A program made the position numbers and the translations under genes. Below are positions 34,111 to 42,460 of a stretch of DNA of 64,000 nt, piece after piece; positions within the stretch are counted from its first letter, which is position 1; each line of letters opens with the position of its first letter. The notes under the pieces are model-generated. The model saw nothing but the letters and a program-made list of their open reading frames with translations. It did no database searches and was not told the origin of the DNA. Source of the DNA: Hyphomicrobium sp. (GTDB taxonomy: Bacteria; Pseudomonadota; Alphaproteobacteria; Rhizobiales; Hyphomicrobiaceae). The DNA lies in contig NZ_JAIETU010000005.1 of assembly GCF_019744875.1 (NCBI RefSeq), positions 1 through 64,000 of the forward strand. Direction: 5' to 3'.

Positions 34111-35496
34111 TCACATTCCGTTGAGGTCGCGCCCGACCAGGGCTTCGACTCTGACCCGCGCTTTTTCGTAGTTCGCGCGCGCCGTCAGCACTTCGAGGCG
34201 CGACTCGAAGACGGTGCGTTGAACGTCCAGAACGTTCAGAATGTCGAACTTGCCTTCATCGAAGCCGATCTTCGTCTTGTCGTAGGCGCGTTGGGCGCCT
34301 GGCAAAACGTCCTTCTCGAGGGCCTTGAGTTCGGTTGCGGCAACATTGAGTTCACCGAGTGCTTCGACCAGTGTTGCGTAGAGGTCGTTACGCGTGGCGA
34401 GTTGCTCGTTCTCGGCTTTGGCGATGCGTCGCTCGGCGGCGGCGATATTGCCCTGATTGCGGTCGAAGAGCGGTATTGGCATCGACACTGATGCCACCAT
34501 CGCGGTCGAGTCATTCTCCTGGAATTGCCTCACGCCGGCGCCGACGGTGATGTCGGGGATTGCCTTGGCATGCTCGAGGTCAAGCTGCGCCACGCGGCGG
34601 TTGATTTCGTCGCCCCAACGCGCAAGGGACGGATTGTTGTCGAGAAGAGCGATCAGCGCTTCAGGGCTGGGCGCGGCATATCCGTTGCCCAGACGCCCGA
34701 CAGCGCTGCCGAAATCGATGTTCGGAGATCCCCAAAGGGCCGAGAGCTTGCGCTTGGAGGCTTCAATACGGACCTTCTCGCCCTTCTGTAGGGCCTCGGC
34801 TCGCGCCAGGGCCACGCTCGCCCGATCTAGCTCGATGGAACTCGCCTTGCCGCCCGTGACCCTGGCGTCGACACTGGTGCGCGTCTTTTTCGCGAGCGAG
34901 ACGAACTCGCCGAGCACTTTGTATCGCTCTTGAGCGATCAAAACGTCGACGAAGGCTTGCGCCGAATCCGTCGCCGCCCTCACCCGGATGGTTTCGTGAT
35001 CCCATCCTGCAAGCGACGTATCGAGATGGGCGGCCTGCAGGCGTCTGAGGCGCTTGTCGCCAAGTTCGATAGTCTGAGCGAGGCTCAGGGTTTCCTCGGC
35101 GCTATCGAACCCGTTTTTGTCTCGGTTCCCTGCGAAGTTCTCGACTTCGAGCAACACTTGCGGGTTAAGCCGGACAGCTGACTGGGCTTCCTCCCCGCGC
35201 CGCGCGTCTATCTCGATGAACGCCGCTTTGACTGCGGGGCTAAAGGCGAGCGTCCGCGTGACCGCGTCTCTTAGGGTCAGCGTGTCGGCGTATCCCGGCT
35301 CTCCGACAGCGCCCGGTACGGGCATCTCTGGGGGTACTGCAGGCCGCAAAGGCAAGTCGCGATCCGACGCATAGGCTTCGGGCGACGGTAGACCGCCGGT
35401 TGCGGGATCTTGCGCAAGTGAGCCGCAGCCACCCGCCATCACGGCGAAGGCAAGCGCTACAAAGAGTCCAGACTTGAAGCCAGAAAGGGCTGGCAT
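34111..35496 (-). CDS. czcC: Outer-membrane channel CzcC (lipoprotein)
   Basis: 461 residues of the TolC/OEP family. A lipoprotein signal (LFVALAFAVMAGGC, Cys about 24) is followed by two OEP repeats; LTLRDAVTRTLAFSPAVKAAF starts the first helical hairpin and PDITVGAGVRQFQEND leads into the second. It completes the tripartite czcCBA pump. GGGGG precedes ATG 35496. It is the first gene of the leftward operon, 78 bases after the unrelated small gene at 35575. Confidence 0.93.
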   Translation of the reverse strand: MPALSGFKSGLFVALAFAVMAGGCGSLAQDPATGGLPSPEAYASDRDLPLRPAVPPEMPVPGAVGEPGYADTLTLRDAVTRTLAFSPAVKAAFIEIDARRGEEAQSAVRLNPQVLLEVENFAGNRDKNGFDSAEETLSLAQTIELGDKRLRRLQAAHLDTSLAGWDHETIRVRAATDSAQAFVDVLIAQERYKVLGEFVSLAKKTRTSVDARVTGGKASSIELDRASVALARAEALQKGEKVRIEASKRKLSALWGSPNIDFGSAVGRLGNGYAAPSPEALIALLDNNPSLARWGDEINRRVAQLDLEHAKAIPDITVGAGVRQFQENDSTAMVASVSMPIPLFDRNQGNIAAAERRIAKAENEQLATRNDLYATLVEALGELNVAATELKALEKDVLPGAQRAYDKTKIGFDEGKFDILNVLDVQRTVFESRLEVLTARANYEKARVRVEALVGRDLNGM

Positions 35497-35574
35497 GAAT
35501 TCCCCCACAAAATAAGGTTGAGAAGCGCTGTCAGCCCCCGCCGACGCGCTTTGATTGGATGGGGAATCCAGGAT

Positions 35575-36009
35575 TTAAATGAGAAGGACGATCGTCCTGA
35601 GCGCGTCGAGTCGTGAATCACGACGCAATACGGATGCGGAATGCAGTTCGCCGGTCGGCGCATCCGCAAATGCGGGCAACTTCAAACTCACCGGCGGCAA
35701 AGCAAGGACCGGTAGATCGTCGAGCGGGATAGTGAACTTGGCTTGAGCGGCGAAGTTCGGTTTTTGCGCCACGCTCAGAAGCGGGCTGTCTGTGCATTCC
35801 GGTGACGGCGCGACATGTCGCGCGCTCGGACCGCAATCACCTAAATGTGCGTGCTGAGCTTCCGAATGATGCTCAGCAGAAAGCACAAACTCGATCGCGC
35901 GGTGACCGTCCGATCCAATGCACATGCGCAATGGCGTACCCGCCAGCACGGATGCCGGCGTGAACACCATCAAAACGAAGATGGCTATGGCGCGTTGCCA
36001 AAGGCTCAT
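35575..36009 (-). CDS. Small exported Cys/His protein (family A)
   Basis: 144 residues with a signal peptide (about 1-23). The mature start LRMCIGSDGHRAIEFVLSAEHHSEAQHAH contains Cys and clustered His; later DCGPSARH and PECTDSPL add cysteines, and the C terminus is RTIVLLI. The same plan (LRxCIGxxGHxAIEFV, ECxDxxL or KCTDKAL, TxVLLI) occurs in the protein at 40036, so they are paralogues. Probably a periplasmic metal-binding or sensing protein. Close to the RcnR/CsoR-like operator. Confidence 0.65.
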   Translation of the reverse strand: MSLWQRAIAIFVLMVFTPASVLAGTPLRMCIGSDGHRAIEFVLSAEHHSEAQHAHLGDCGPSARHVAPSPECTDSPLLSVAQKPNFAAQAKFTIPLDDLPVLALPPVSLKLPAFADAPTGELHSASVLRRDSRLDALRTIVLLI

Positions 36010-36114
36010 TTTTATCCGGTCGCCACTACAGTTTGCGATGCAAGGGTAAACGAGTCGTTAGCTCGGCACAATTGCATCCGCGGCACAGCAACATGTAGAA
36101 AAACTGACACCTTG

Positions 36115-36144
36115 CCGTATCCTATCCCGGAGGATAGGATACGG
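36115..36144. promoter_or_regulatory. Perfect palindromic operator of the RcnR/CsoR-type regulator
   Basis: A 13-base arm CCGTATCCTATCC (36115-36127) repeats as its exact reverse complement at 36132-36144 around CGGA. The dyad ends three bases before the regulator's ATG. It fits a site blocking transcription or ribosome access, autoregulating this gene and czcD. Confidence 0.75.
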
Positions 36145-36147
36145 GTA

Positions 36148-36414
36148 ATGACCGACGCAAGACATATTTCCATCGCCAAGCGCCTGAGGCGCGCGGAAGG
36201 GCATTTGCGGGCTCTTGTGGCCATGGTCGAGAACGGCCGCGATTGTCTCGAGATTGCGCAACAACTTCATGCCGTGGAAGCCGCGATTACGAACGCTAAG
36301 CGGGAACTCATCCATGATCACATCAGTCACTGCATGGATGATGCGCTGACGAAGAGCACGATGTCCTCCACCGAAGCCATTGGGCAGATGCGCTCACTTG
36401 CGAAATATCTTTAG
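36148..36414 (+). CDS. RcnR/CsoR-family metal-sensing repressor
   Basis: 88 residues, all-helical DUF156 family: RLRRAEGHLRALVAMVENGRDCLEIAQQLHAVEAAITNAKRELIHDHISHC. The N-terminal His (DARHIS), Cys in GRDCLE and HDHISHC positions match the metal ligand set of RcnR-like sensors (Ni/Co) or formaldehyde sensors of the same fold. Metal binding releases DNA. The operator above overlaps its 5' end, and czcD follows seven bases after its stop, so it controls efflux. Confidence 0.87.
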   Translation: MTDARHISIAKRLRRAEGHLRALVAMVENGRDCLEIAQQLHAVEAAITNAKRELIHDHISHCMDDALTKSTMSSTEAIGQMRSLAKYL

Positions 36415-36421
36415 GAACGAG

Positions 36422-37321
36422 ATGGGTGCGGGACACGACCACAATACCGGAAATGCCAACGCCTGCGCGCTGACCAAGGCGTTAGTGCTCACCGGCACGT
36501 TTCTCGTGGCCGAGGTGGTGGGTGGCATCCTGACTGGCAGCTTGGCGCTGTTATCCGACGCCGCTCACATGATGACTGACACGGCTGGGCTTGCCATAGC
36601 GCTTGCCGCGGTGCGGATCGGCGCTCGTCCGGCCGATAACCGCCGGACCTTTGGCTACAAGCGTTTCGAGATTCTGGCAGCTGCGTTCAATGCGCTGCTG
36701 TTATTCGGTGTCGCCGCCTACATCCTTTACGAGGGCATTAAGCGCTTCGTCGAGCCTTCCGAGATCCAGTCGCTGCCAATGCTGGTGATCGCGGCATTGG
36801 GCCTCGTCGTCAACCTCATTGCCATGCGCATCTTGGATTCTGGCCGGTCATCGAGCCTGAACGTCAAAGGCGCATACCTTGAGGTCTGGAGTGATATGTT
36901 GGGCTCCGTGGGTGTGATTGCGGCGGCGCTCGTCATCTGGCTAACCGGCTGGACCTGGGTTGATCCCCTCGTGGCCATCGCGATCGGATTCTGGGTTCTT
37001 CCCCGCACTTGGGTGTTGTTCAAAGAGACAACCAACATCCTGCTTGAAGGCGTGCCGGAAGGCATTGATCTCGACAAACTCTCCGCGCGCCTGTCTTCAA
37101 TTCCTGGCGTGGCCTCCATTCATGACTTGCATGTCTGGGCGCTCACAAGTGGCATGCCCTCGCTCTCAGCGCATCTTGTGCTCACGGATGGATCTGATCC
37201 TGAAATCACAAGCGCGGCAGCGACAGCAGCAATGCACGAAGAATTCGACATTGATCACACGACCTTTCAGGTCGAGCGCACCGATTGCCGGTCCGGGCGC
37301 GATCACCACGGCTTGCACTAA
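36422..37321 (+). CDS. czcD: CDF-family metal exporter (CzcD-like)
   Basis: 299 residues, six membrane helices. Starts GAGHDHN; the metal site motif LLSDAAHMMTD (HxxxD) lies in helix 2, EVWSDMLGS (second HxxxD-like site, here S/D) in helix 5, and the cytoplasmic domain has IHDLHVWALTSGMPSLSAHLVL as in CzcD/ZitB. It exports Zn/Co/Cd from cytoplasm to periplasm, feeding CzcCBA. AGGA lies five bases before ATG. Confidence 0.93.
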   Translation: MGAGHDHNTGNANACALTKALVLTGTFLVAEVVGGILTGSLALLSDAAHMMTDTAGLAIALAAVRIGARPADNRRTFGYKRFEILAAAFNALLLFGVAAYILYEGIKRFVEPSEIQSLPMLVIAALGLVVNLIAMRILDSGRSSSLNVKGAYLEVWSDMLGSVGVIAAALVIWLTGWTWVDPLVAIAIGFWVLPRTWVLFKETTNILLEGVPEGIDLDKLSARLSSIPGVASIHDLHVWALTSGMPSLSAHLVLTDGSDPEITSAAATAAMHEEFDIDHTTFQVERTDCRSGRDHHGLH

Positions 37322-37409
37322 GTTCCTGATAGAAAGCGTTTGAATAAGCTTGCAAGGCCGCACGGCAGGGCGGAGCATTGTGTACGCAAGCGGGATAAGG
37401 GCTGCTGGC

Positions 37410-37649
37410 ATGAAAGTACAAATTCTGGCCTTCACAGTCATTGCATGGCTCTGTGCCATGTCCGCCGCCGAAGCCCACGTTCTGCCTTGGCGTGCGGGAG
37501 TACAGCGTTTGAAGAGTTTCGGATCTTGCGCCAAAGGCTCTTGCACAAAGCGAGTTGACTGGAGCGCTACACAGCCTCATCACCATCACGCAAATTGTGT
37601 GGTCATCGGCCAGAGCGTCCATTCGCCGAGCGAAAAGTGTGCTCGATAG
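37410..37649 (+). CDS. Small exported His-rich protein
   Basis: 79 residues: signal peptide (KVQILAFTVIAWLCAMSAAEA) then a basic mature peptide with three Cys residues (GSCAKGSC and a later Cys) and HHHHANC. It may chelate metals in the periplasm. It lies downstream of czcD with a GGG-rich weak ribosome-binding site. Confidence 0.55.
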   Translation: MKVQILAFTVIAWLCAMSAAEAHVLPWRAGVQRLKSFGSCAKGSCTKRVDWSATQPHHHHANCVVIGQSVHSPSEKCAR

Positions 37650-37784
37650 AGAGCTAACTGACTATTCCAGGTCGCAACTTTTACAATCCGAATGCTCTAT
37701 TGCGGCGAGTCGGCACTTGCTGATCCTATTCGTGCCGCAATTTGCGAAGAGCAAGCAGCATCTCTAACGAATAGGCTGCTCGTC

Positions 37785-38423
37785 ATGTCGCTGACTTTTA
37801 CGCAATCGGAAATTGATCTCAGACTAGTGCAGTGGCGGCGGCGCATTGCCCTCGGCATTGTCATTCTGTTCCTTGGGCTACTGCTTCCCTTCGTCTGTGC
37901 CGTTTGGCTCCACTCGAACCCATTATTCTACGCACAGATAGAGCACGCGGGCATTTTCTTGATCTTCATCGCCATCGCCGGCCGGACCTGGAGCGCGCTC
38001 CACATCGGGGGAAGCAAGAAGATCAAGCTTATCGATACCGGGCCCTACTCCGTCGTGCGCAATCCGCTTTATCTGTTCACCCTGATTGGAGCTGCCGGCA
38101 TCGGCGCGCAGACGAGCTCTCTTATCGTGACGCTCGTCTGCCCCCTCATCGTGGCTTGCGTGCTGATGGTGGTTGTATCCAGAGAAGAAGAGTATCTCCG
38201 AACAAAATTCGGTGGGGCCTTTAATGATTACGCGACGCGCGTTCCACGGTTTCTGCCAAGACTTAGCATCTACCGAGACGTCGATCAGCTAACCATCCAG
38301 CCAAAAGCCGTCTACCGGACGTTTTTGGAATCTAGCTATTTCCTAGTCGCGATCCCGGCCGTCGACGCTATAGAGCTCGCGCGTCACTACGGATGGATAC
38401 CGGATCTGATTCACCTTCCATGA
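37785..38423 (+). CDS. Isoprenylcysteine methyltransferase-family membrane protein
   Basis: 212 residues with about five membrane helices. IDTGPYSVVRNPLYLFTLI and SREEEYLRTKFGGAFNDYATRVPRFLP are the conserved substrate/SAM motifs of the ICMT/PEMT-type methyltransferases (also near metal-resistance operons). In bacteria this group may methylate small molecules or lipids; the exact substrate is unknown. Start at 37785 is supported by AGG-type ribosome-binding sequence; an open frame further upstream lacks a membrane-protein-like start. Confidence 0.75.
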   Translation: MSLTFTQSEIDLRLVQWRRRIALGIVILFLGLLLPFVCAVWLHSNPLFYAQIEHAGIFLIFIAIAGRTWSALHIGGSKKIKLIDTGPYSVVRNPLYLFTLIGAAGIGAQTSSLIVTLVCPLIVACVLMVVVSREEEYLRTKFGGAFNDYATRVPRFLPRLSIYRDVDQLTIQPKAVYRTFLESSYFLVAIPAVDAIELARHYGWIPDLIHLP

Positions 38424-38469
38424 TCGGCGGCCGCGATGCGGGGAGGACGATCCCCGCATCCGTGCTGTC

Positions 38470-38805
38470 TTAGTGATGACCGTGATGGCCGTGGTGTCCA
38501 TGGCCGTGCCCGAAGCCATGGTGGTGATGGCCGAATCCATAACCCCAATATCTCGGATAATAGCCGTAATCTGGATACGGATTATAATAGTACGGGCGAT
38601 AGATGCGATATCGAGCCCCGCGGCAACGTAGACGGCCGCGCCGGTCATATCGGCAGCGCCGGGCGATCTGCTCGACACTTCCTTGAAAGTGATTGTCGTA
38701 TCCTCCTTTGACAGCCTGCATAGGTGCAGCTGCGGAAGGCGCAGTGGCGAGCAATGGGAACATCACGATCGCCGCGACGGACAGGATTTTATGTCTTCCT
38801 TGCAT
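38470..38805 (-). CDS. Exported Tyr/Arg/His-rich protein
   Basis: 111 residues. A signal peptide (about 1-27, SAAAP) precedes CRYDRRGRLRCRGARYRIYRPYYY, then Tyr/Gly-rich and finally His-rich sequence (GHHHHGFGHGHGHHGHHGHH). The low-complexity tail would bind metals or form a surface gel. AGGA seven bases before ATG. First of a run of three consecutive His-rich genes on this strand. Confidence 0.65.
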   Translation of the reverse strand: MQGRHKILSVAAIVMFPLLATAPSAAAPMQAVKGGYDNHFQGSVEQIARRCRYDRRGRLRCRGARYRIYRPYYYNPYPDYGYYPRYWGYGFGHHHHGFGHGHGHHGHHGHH

Positions 38806-38846
38806 GGCGAATCCTCATGGAGAAGAATCCAGACGCTTCGTGCGCT

Positions 38847-39110
38847 CTAATGGTGGTGCCGATGATGATGATGGCGGTGAATGCGCAGGCCATACCAATG
38901 ACGCCGGTGATGCCGGTGACGCCAACGGCGATGGTGATGGTATCTGCGCCAATGACGGTGATGACGAACCTGGATCACGTCGCGTTGCGTGAGGTTTCTC
39001 TCCAGACTGATGGCTTTTCCGAGTATGCCCGAGCCGACATTCGCCGATGCCGGGCTGAGCACGGCCATGAGGCCTGCAAACAATACGCTCAGAGTTGCTA
39101 ATCCTCGCAT
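38847..39110 (-). CDS. Exported His/Arg-rich protein
   Basis: 87 residues: signal peptide (about 1-23, PASANV) followed by a short domain and a tail of HHRHWRRYHHHRRWRH-type repeats ending HHHHRHHH. Very basic, so it might bind metal and cell-surface polyanions. GGGAG lies eight bases before ATG. It differs from its neighbours in the tail but shares the layout. Confidence 0.62.
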   Translation of the reverse strand: MRGLATLSVLFAGLMAVLSPASANVGSGILGKAISLERNLTQRDVIQVRHHRHWRRYHHHRRWRHRHHRRHWYGLRIHRHHHHRHHH

Positions 39111-39188
39111 GGTGCGTACTCCCTGTTGCGACCCGTTGAACGGGTAGCCACGCGGCGCTCGTTGAACGCCGCGTGGCCATGTCGTTAC

Positions 39189-39449
39189 TTACTTCTTGTC
39201 GTGATCGTGCTTGGCGTGGTCGCCGTCCTTATGGTCTTCGCCCGCGTGGGACGAGGCCTCGAACTTGGCGCCATCGATCTTGGAGCACTCATCCTTCGAG
39301 AGCTCCTTGTAGCCCTGCTTTTCACATGCGGCGTCGCCCGCGCACACGTTCGCGCCAGAGCAGTGGCCATGGTCATCGCCTGCAAACGCAGGCAGCGAGA
39401 GCGCACCCAGGCTGAGTGCAAGAACAGCAATACGGGCAGTCGTCTTCAT
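39189..39449 (-). CDS. Small exported Cys/His/Asp protein
   Basis: 86 residues: signal peptide (about 1-23, LPAFAGD), then four to five Cys residues in GHCSGANVCAGDAACEKQGYKELSKDEC and a Lys/Asp/His tail (HAGEDHKDGDHAKHDHDKK). Resembles metal-resistance accessory proteins in composition. GGAG precedes ATG by seven bases. Confidence 0.65.
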   Translation of the reverse strand: MKTTARIAVLALSLGALSLPAFAGDDHGHCSGANVCAGDAACEKQGYKELSKDECSKIDGAKFEASSHAGEDHKDGDHAKHDHDKK

Positions 39450-39523
39450 TGTTGTCTCCAGATTTAAATGTTGTTGTCGTTGAGTAAGACCAGCCTATTC
39501 GGCCACTACGTTTGACGTATCGA

Positions 39524-39811
39524 TTAGTGCTTGTTCCCTCCATGTCCGTTGCCGTGTCCCTTGCCATGACGGTTCTTGTGGCCACCGCCATGATTGCTCC
39601 CGCCGCCGCACACCAGACCGTCATGCGTCAGTCGGCAGCCTTTGCGTCTGGCGTGCTTGCCGTGGTGCTTTTTGGAGATCTGATGGATGTCGCCTGCGGC
39701 ATGCGCCTTGTACGGGGGCTGATAAAGACTGGTCGGCCGCGCAACAGCCGCCACGGGCACTGCGAGCAGAAGTGCTGCCGCAGCGAGTGAAATCTTGAAG
39801 GCTTTAGGCAT
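39524..39811 (-). CDS. Exported Gly/His/Lys-rich protein
   Basis: 95 residues: signal peptide (KAFKISLAAAALLLAVPVAAVA) then a Cys-containing short domain (GCRLTHDGLVCGG) and a GHGNGHGGNKH-type tail. Start 39811 has GGAG eight bases before. Fourth in the cluster of His-rich exported proteins between czcD and the DUF2171 gene. Confidence 0.62.
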   Translation of the reverse strand: MPKAFKISLAAAALLLAVPVAAVARPTSLYQPPYKAHAAGDIHQISKKHHGKHARRKGCRLTHDGLVCGGGSNHGGGHKNRHGKGHGNGHGGNKH

Positions 39812-40035
39812 CTGAAAACTCCGTCGAGATCGGTGCGCCATAGCTCACCGCGCTTGATTGCGAGACGGCCGTTCTTGTCAGACATCGCGAAGCGCATGAG
39901 CAATCGTTGCCGGCCTCGGATGAATCCAAGCGTCGGTCGCTGCGCAGCGCATCGGACTTGCCCGATGGTGGCCGGATCGTTGTTTTGAAGTGATTGCGAT
40001 GCTTGCCGCGCCCCTAAGGCGGGCGGGCGCGCGCT

Positions 40036-40476
40036 CTAAATCAGGAGCACGACCGTGCGGCGGATTTCCATTCGCGGATCGACATGTCGGTCATCCCGGA
40101 TGGGCGTGGCAACGGTTTGATGTATTGAAAGGGTGGGAGGCAATGGCGGCAATGCCAGAGTGGTGGCAATCACAGCCGTTAGAGACAAAAGCTTCAGATC
40201 GACAGATGGCGGCGCCGAAGCCGTATCCATCAGCGCTTTATCGGTGCACTTTTCCGTGTCGGCGAATACCGCAACGCCCTCGCAGCCGTCAACTTCCTGA
40301 GCTGCTTGCGTGTGACTGGCGTCGGCGCCGCCGTGAGAAACGCCTTCAATAACAAACTCGATTGCCTGATGTCCCGAGGGTCCAATGCAATACCGCAGCG
40401 GTAACGCTGCAAGCACCATGGAAGGCACCAGGAGGATGAGGAGGACAGACGCTGCTAGTCGGCGAGCTTGGCTCAT
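40036..40476 (-). CDS. Small exported Cys/His protein (family A, second copy)
   Basis: 146 residues with a signal peptide (about 1-24). LRYCIGPSGHQAIEFVIEG and the RTVVLLI end match the protein at 35575 over the whole plan, with Cys in DGCEG and EKCTDKAL. The two copies flank the czcD and His-rich genes, suggesting a duplicated role in the metal region. Function unknown; likely periplasmic. Confidence 0.65.
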   Translation of the reverse strand: MSQARRLAASVLLILLVPSMVLAALPLRYCIGPSGHQAIEFVIEGVSHGGADASHTQAAQEVDGCEGVAVFADTEKCTDKALMDTASAPPSVDLKLLSLTAVIATTLALPPLPPTLSIHQTVATPIRDDRHVDPRMEIRRTVVLLI

Positions 40477-40661
40477 GTGAATCGATCTGGTTGATTCAGC
40501 CTAGATAAGCGGCCATGGCATCATGTCGATAATTGGGCGTCGAGTCATATGCGGACCGAGGAGTCAGTCGATTGCTGATGGTAAGCAAGCAACCAACTCT
40601 TCGGTTCCTGACGTTCCTTCTAAGTTCAACGCTGCTTGTCGTCCAGTAACATCCCCACGAT

Positions 40662-40904
40662 TTATCCGTGGCCATGGTCCCAATTCGCGGTCACGTCCTT
40701 GCTCGTTTTCGAGAGATGGACATGACTATCGACGTGATCGACCCACGAGAGCGGTATGAAGTGATGGTGACCGGCATGAGCGCCGGCGTCGCTCTTGGTA
40801 AGCTTGATGCGATCCGACCCTTCAAGACGGTCGACCGTTCCGACGTGTTCGCCGTCGGAGGATTTGACTTCCATATGTTCTTTGATCCGGTCAGCCTGTG
40901 CCAT
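40662..40904 (-). CDS. DUF2171-family protein
   Basis: 80 residues with the family layout: IKEHMEVKSSDGEHVGTVDRLEG, KLTKSD and HHHFIPLSWVDHVDSHVHL, which read as a small PRC-barrel-like beta domain. Ideal GGAGG seven bases before ATG 40904. Usually found in stress or membrane contexts in alphaproteobacteria; exact function unknown. Confidence 0.82.
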   Translation of the reverse strand: MAQADRIKEHMEVKSSDGEHVGTVDRLEGSDRIKLTKSDAGAHAGHHHFIPLSWVDHVDSHVHLSKTSKDVTANWDHGHG

Positions 40905-41175
40905 GATGGCCTCCTTGGTTGTGCGCCTTGGAACACAACCACCTCGATTTAAAGCGGTTCCACATGGGGACCGGCGATCCGGCATTTGGCAGGCGTAGAG
41001 GTTACACCGGCTTGAATTGTGGACTGTTCTTCTTTTGATTGGGCTGGTCCAGTTCAAACGCCTTCGCTCTGCGGTCCATCACTTGGGCCGGAGTTGCGGA
41101 TTTCAAAGCCGCACTCCTACGTACCTTGTTAACCCCAAGCCGCTGACTAACTCTCGCTGCCCTCTATGGTACGCC

Positions 41176-41676
41176 CTAGTCTCTGTGCCTGCGGAATCTC
41201 ATGCGGAGCGAACGCGGCCGCGCCGGCTCGGCCGCCTCATTGAAATCTCTCCGCGCTCTGCCCCATAGGCGCACGATCGATCGGGATTCCCTCTTGATCG
41301 CCCGCAAGCCCTCGATCTCGTTGCGGGTGATTTCAGCCATACGCATCGTATGGCCCTGATCGACGCGCGCCTTGGCGACACGTGTCACCCGACCCTCATC
41401 GAACTGCGCTCCTCCGAAGCCCCAGGGTTCGAATTTTCTGTGAGGTGGCTTGTCGTCATCCCGAACCACATCCTCCTGCTGTTCGACACGATCTTTATAA
41501 TACCGCCGATGTAGCGTCAGTTCTTCCTCTCTGAGACGAGCCGCCGTGTCGATGACCTCGCGCGCTTCGCGCCACAAGCGGGATGCCGCCTGCCCGCGTA
41601 ATTTCTGCAGGTCCTGAACATAGTCACGCAGTGTCGCGAGAACGAAATTGTCATACATCCGGATCGTCATATCCAT
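41176..41676 (-). CDS. Hypothetical helical protein
   Basis: 166 residues, highly charged, mostly helical (LRDYVQDLQKLRGQAASRLWREAREVIDTAARLREEELTL), no signal or membrane segment. GGAG sits before ATG. It diverges from the gene at 41696. No family recognised; composition is like small plasmid regulatory or structural proteins. Confidence 0.5.
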   Translation of the reverse strand: MDMTIRMYDNFVLATLRDYVQDLQKLRGQAASRLWREAREVIDTAARLREEELTLHRRYYKDRVEQQEDVVRDDDKPPHRKFEPWGFGGAQFDEGRVTRVAKARVDQGHTMRMAEITRNEIEGLRAIKRESRSIVRLWGRARRDFNEAAEPARPRSLRMRFRRHRD

Positions 41677-41695
41677 AACTCCGTTTACGGATTAC

Positions 41696-42220
41696 TTGAA
41701 GTGGAGACGCAATTTCGGGTACCGTCGTGTCGTGCACCCGCTCTATGCTTTGACAGATAGCGACGCCGATGGACGCGTTCCAGTTGTGGAGCAGCTCAGG
41801 AGGCTGAACACCCCAGACGAATTCTGGCAGTGGATCGCGAACTACGTCCCCGCCGCTGAAATCCCGCGGCGCAAATCTTATTACGCCGCGCACTTCGAGC
41901 GTGAAAAGATAGACCCTTACGATCACCTGTTCTGGTTGTGCCATGACTTCTACTTGGACATTATCGCTGAGCCGCCTGAAAACGCCCCTGTCAAAAGCAA
42001 GGCCGATCTCGACGACGCACTTGCGGAGGTCACCAGTTTCAAAGACTGGCCACACAAGCTTATCCCCACTCCCGAGGATTACTTTGACGTCTATTCCGAA
42101 CTCGCGGGCTTTGGCATCATCCCGCCCCGGCTGGCGCTCGAGCGTTTGAAGTGCGCCGTGCGTACCGAATACGCATTGGCTTACGACTTGCCGGTCTTTG
42201 CCGCGCCAACCGTCAACTGA
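41696..42220 (+). CDS. Hypothetical soluble protein
   Basis: About 174 residues from a TTG start (no in-frame ATG precedes it; the frame is open to 41648). Contains NTPDEFWQWIANYVPAAEIPRRKSYYAAHFEREKIDPYDHLFWLCHDFYLDIIAEPP. No family recognised. The start is uncertain, possibly because the 5' end overlaps the divergent gene's promoter. It ends two bases before the convergent small gene at 42223. Confidence 0.5.
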   Translation: MKWRRNFGYRRVVHPLYALTDSDADGRVPVVEQLRRLNTPDEFWQWIANYVPAAEIPRRKSYYAAHFEREKIDPYDHLFWLCHDFYLDIIAEPPENAPVKSKADLDDALAEVTSFKDWPHKLIPTPEDYFDVYSELAGFGIIPPRLALERLKCAVRTEYALAYDLPVFAAPTVN

Positions 42221-42222
42221 TC

Positions 42223-42450
42223 TCATTCGGCCCGCCTCCACCGCACCCACGCGCACCGACCGTCCTCTGCAGGTTCCGTCCAACGTCCGTACGTTGGGCC
42301 TACGAACGTGCAGGACAAATAGTGCCGCTTACTCAAGGGGTGCATGTCGACCGCATGGTACTCATAGGCCCAGATCGGATGCGGCCAGCCCAGCCAGCTC
42401 ACAAGCGCATAGATCGCGATCACAACAGGCACGAACACATAGAACCGCAA
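42223..42450 (-). CDS. Small membrane protein downstream of the coupling protein
   Basis: 75 residues with one N-terminal membrane segment (FYVFVPVVIAIYALVSWLGW). Start is TTG at 42450 with a very good GAGGAGG five bases before it, inside the last codons of the coupling-protein gene, so they are coupled. The soluble tail has Trp/Arg-rich sequence. Function unknown; it may assist the coupling protein. Confidence 0.6.
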   Translation of the reverse strand: MRFYVFVPVVIAIYALVSWLGWPHPIWAYEYHAVDMHPLSKRHYLSCTFVGPTYGRWTEPAEDGRCAWVRWRRAE

Positions 42451-42460
42451 GAATGCCTCC

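Noticed and set aside
41651-42283. 210-residue open frame opposite the gene at 41696
   Set aside because: Antisense to a better candidate, no ribosome-binding site and no motif.
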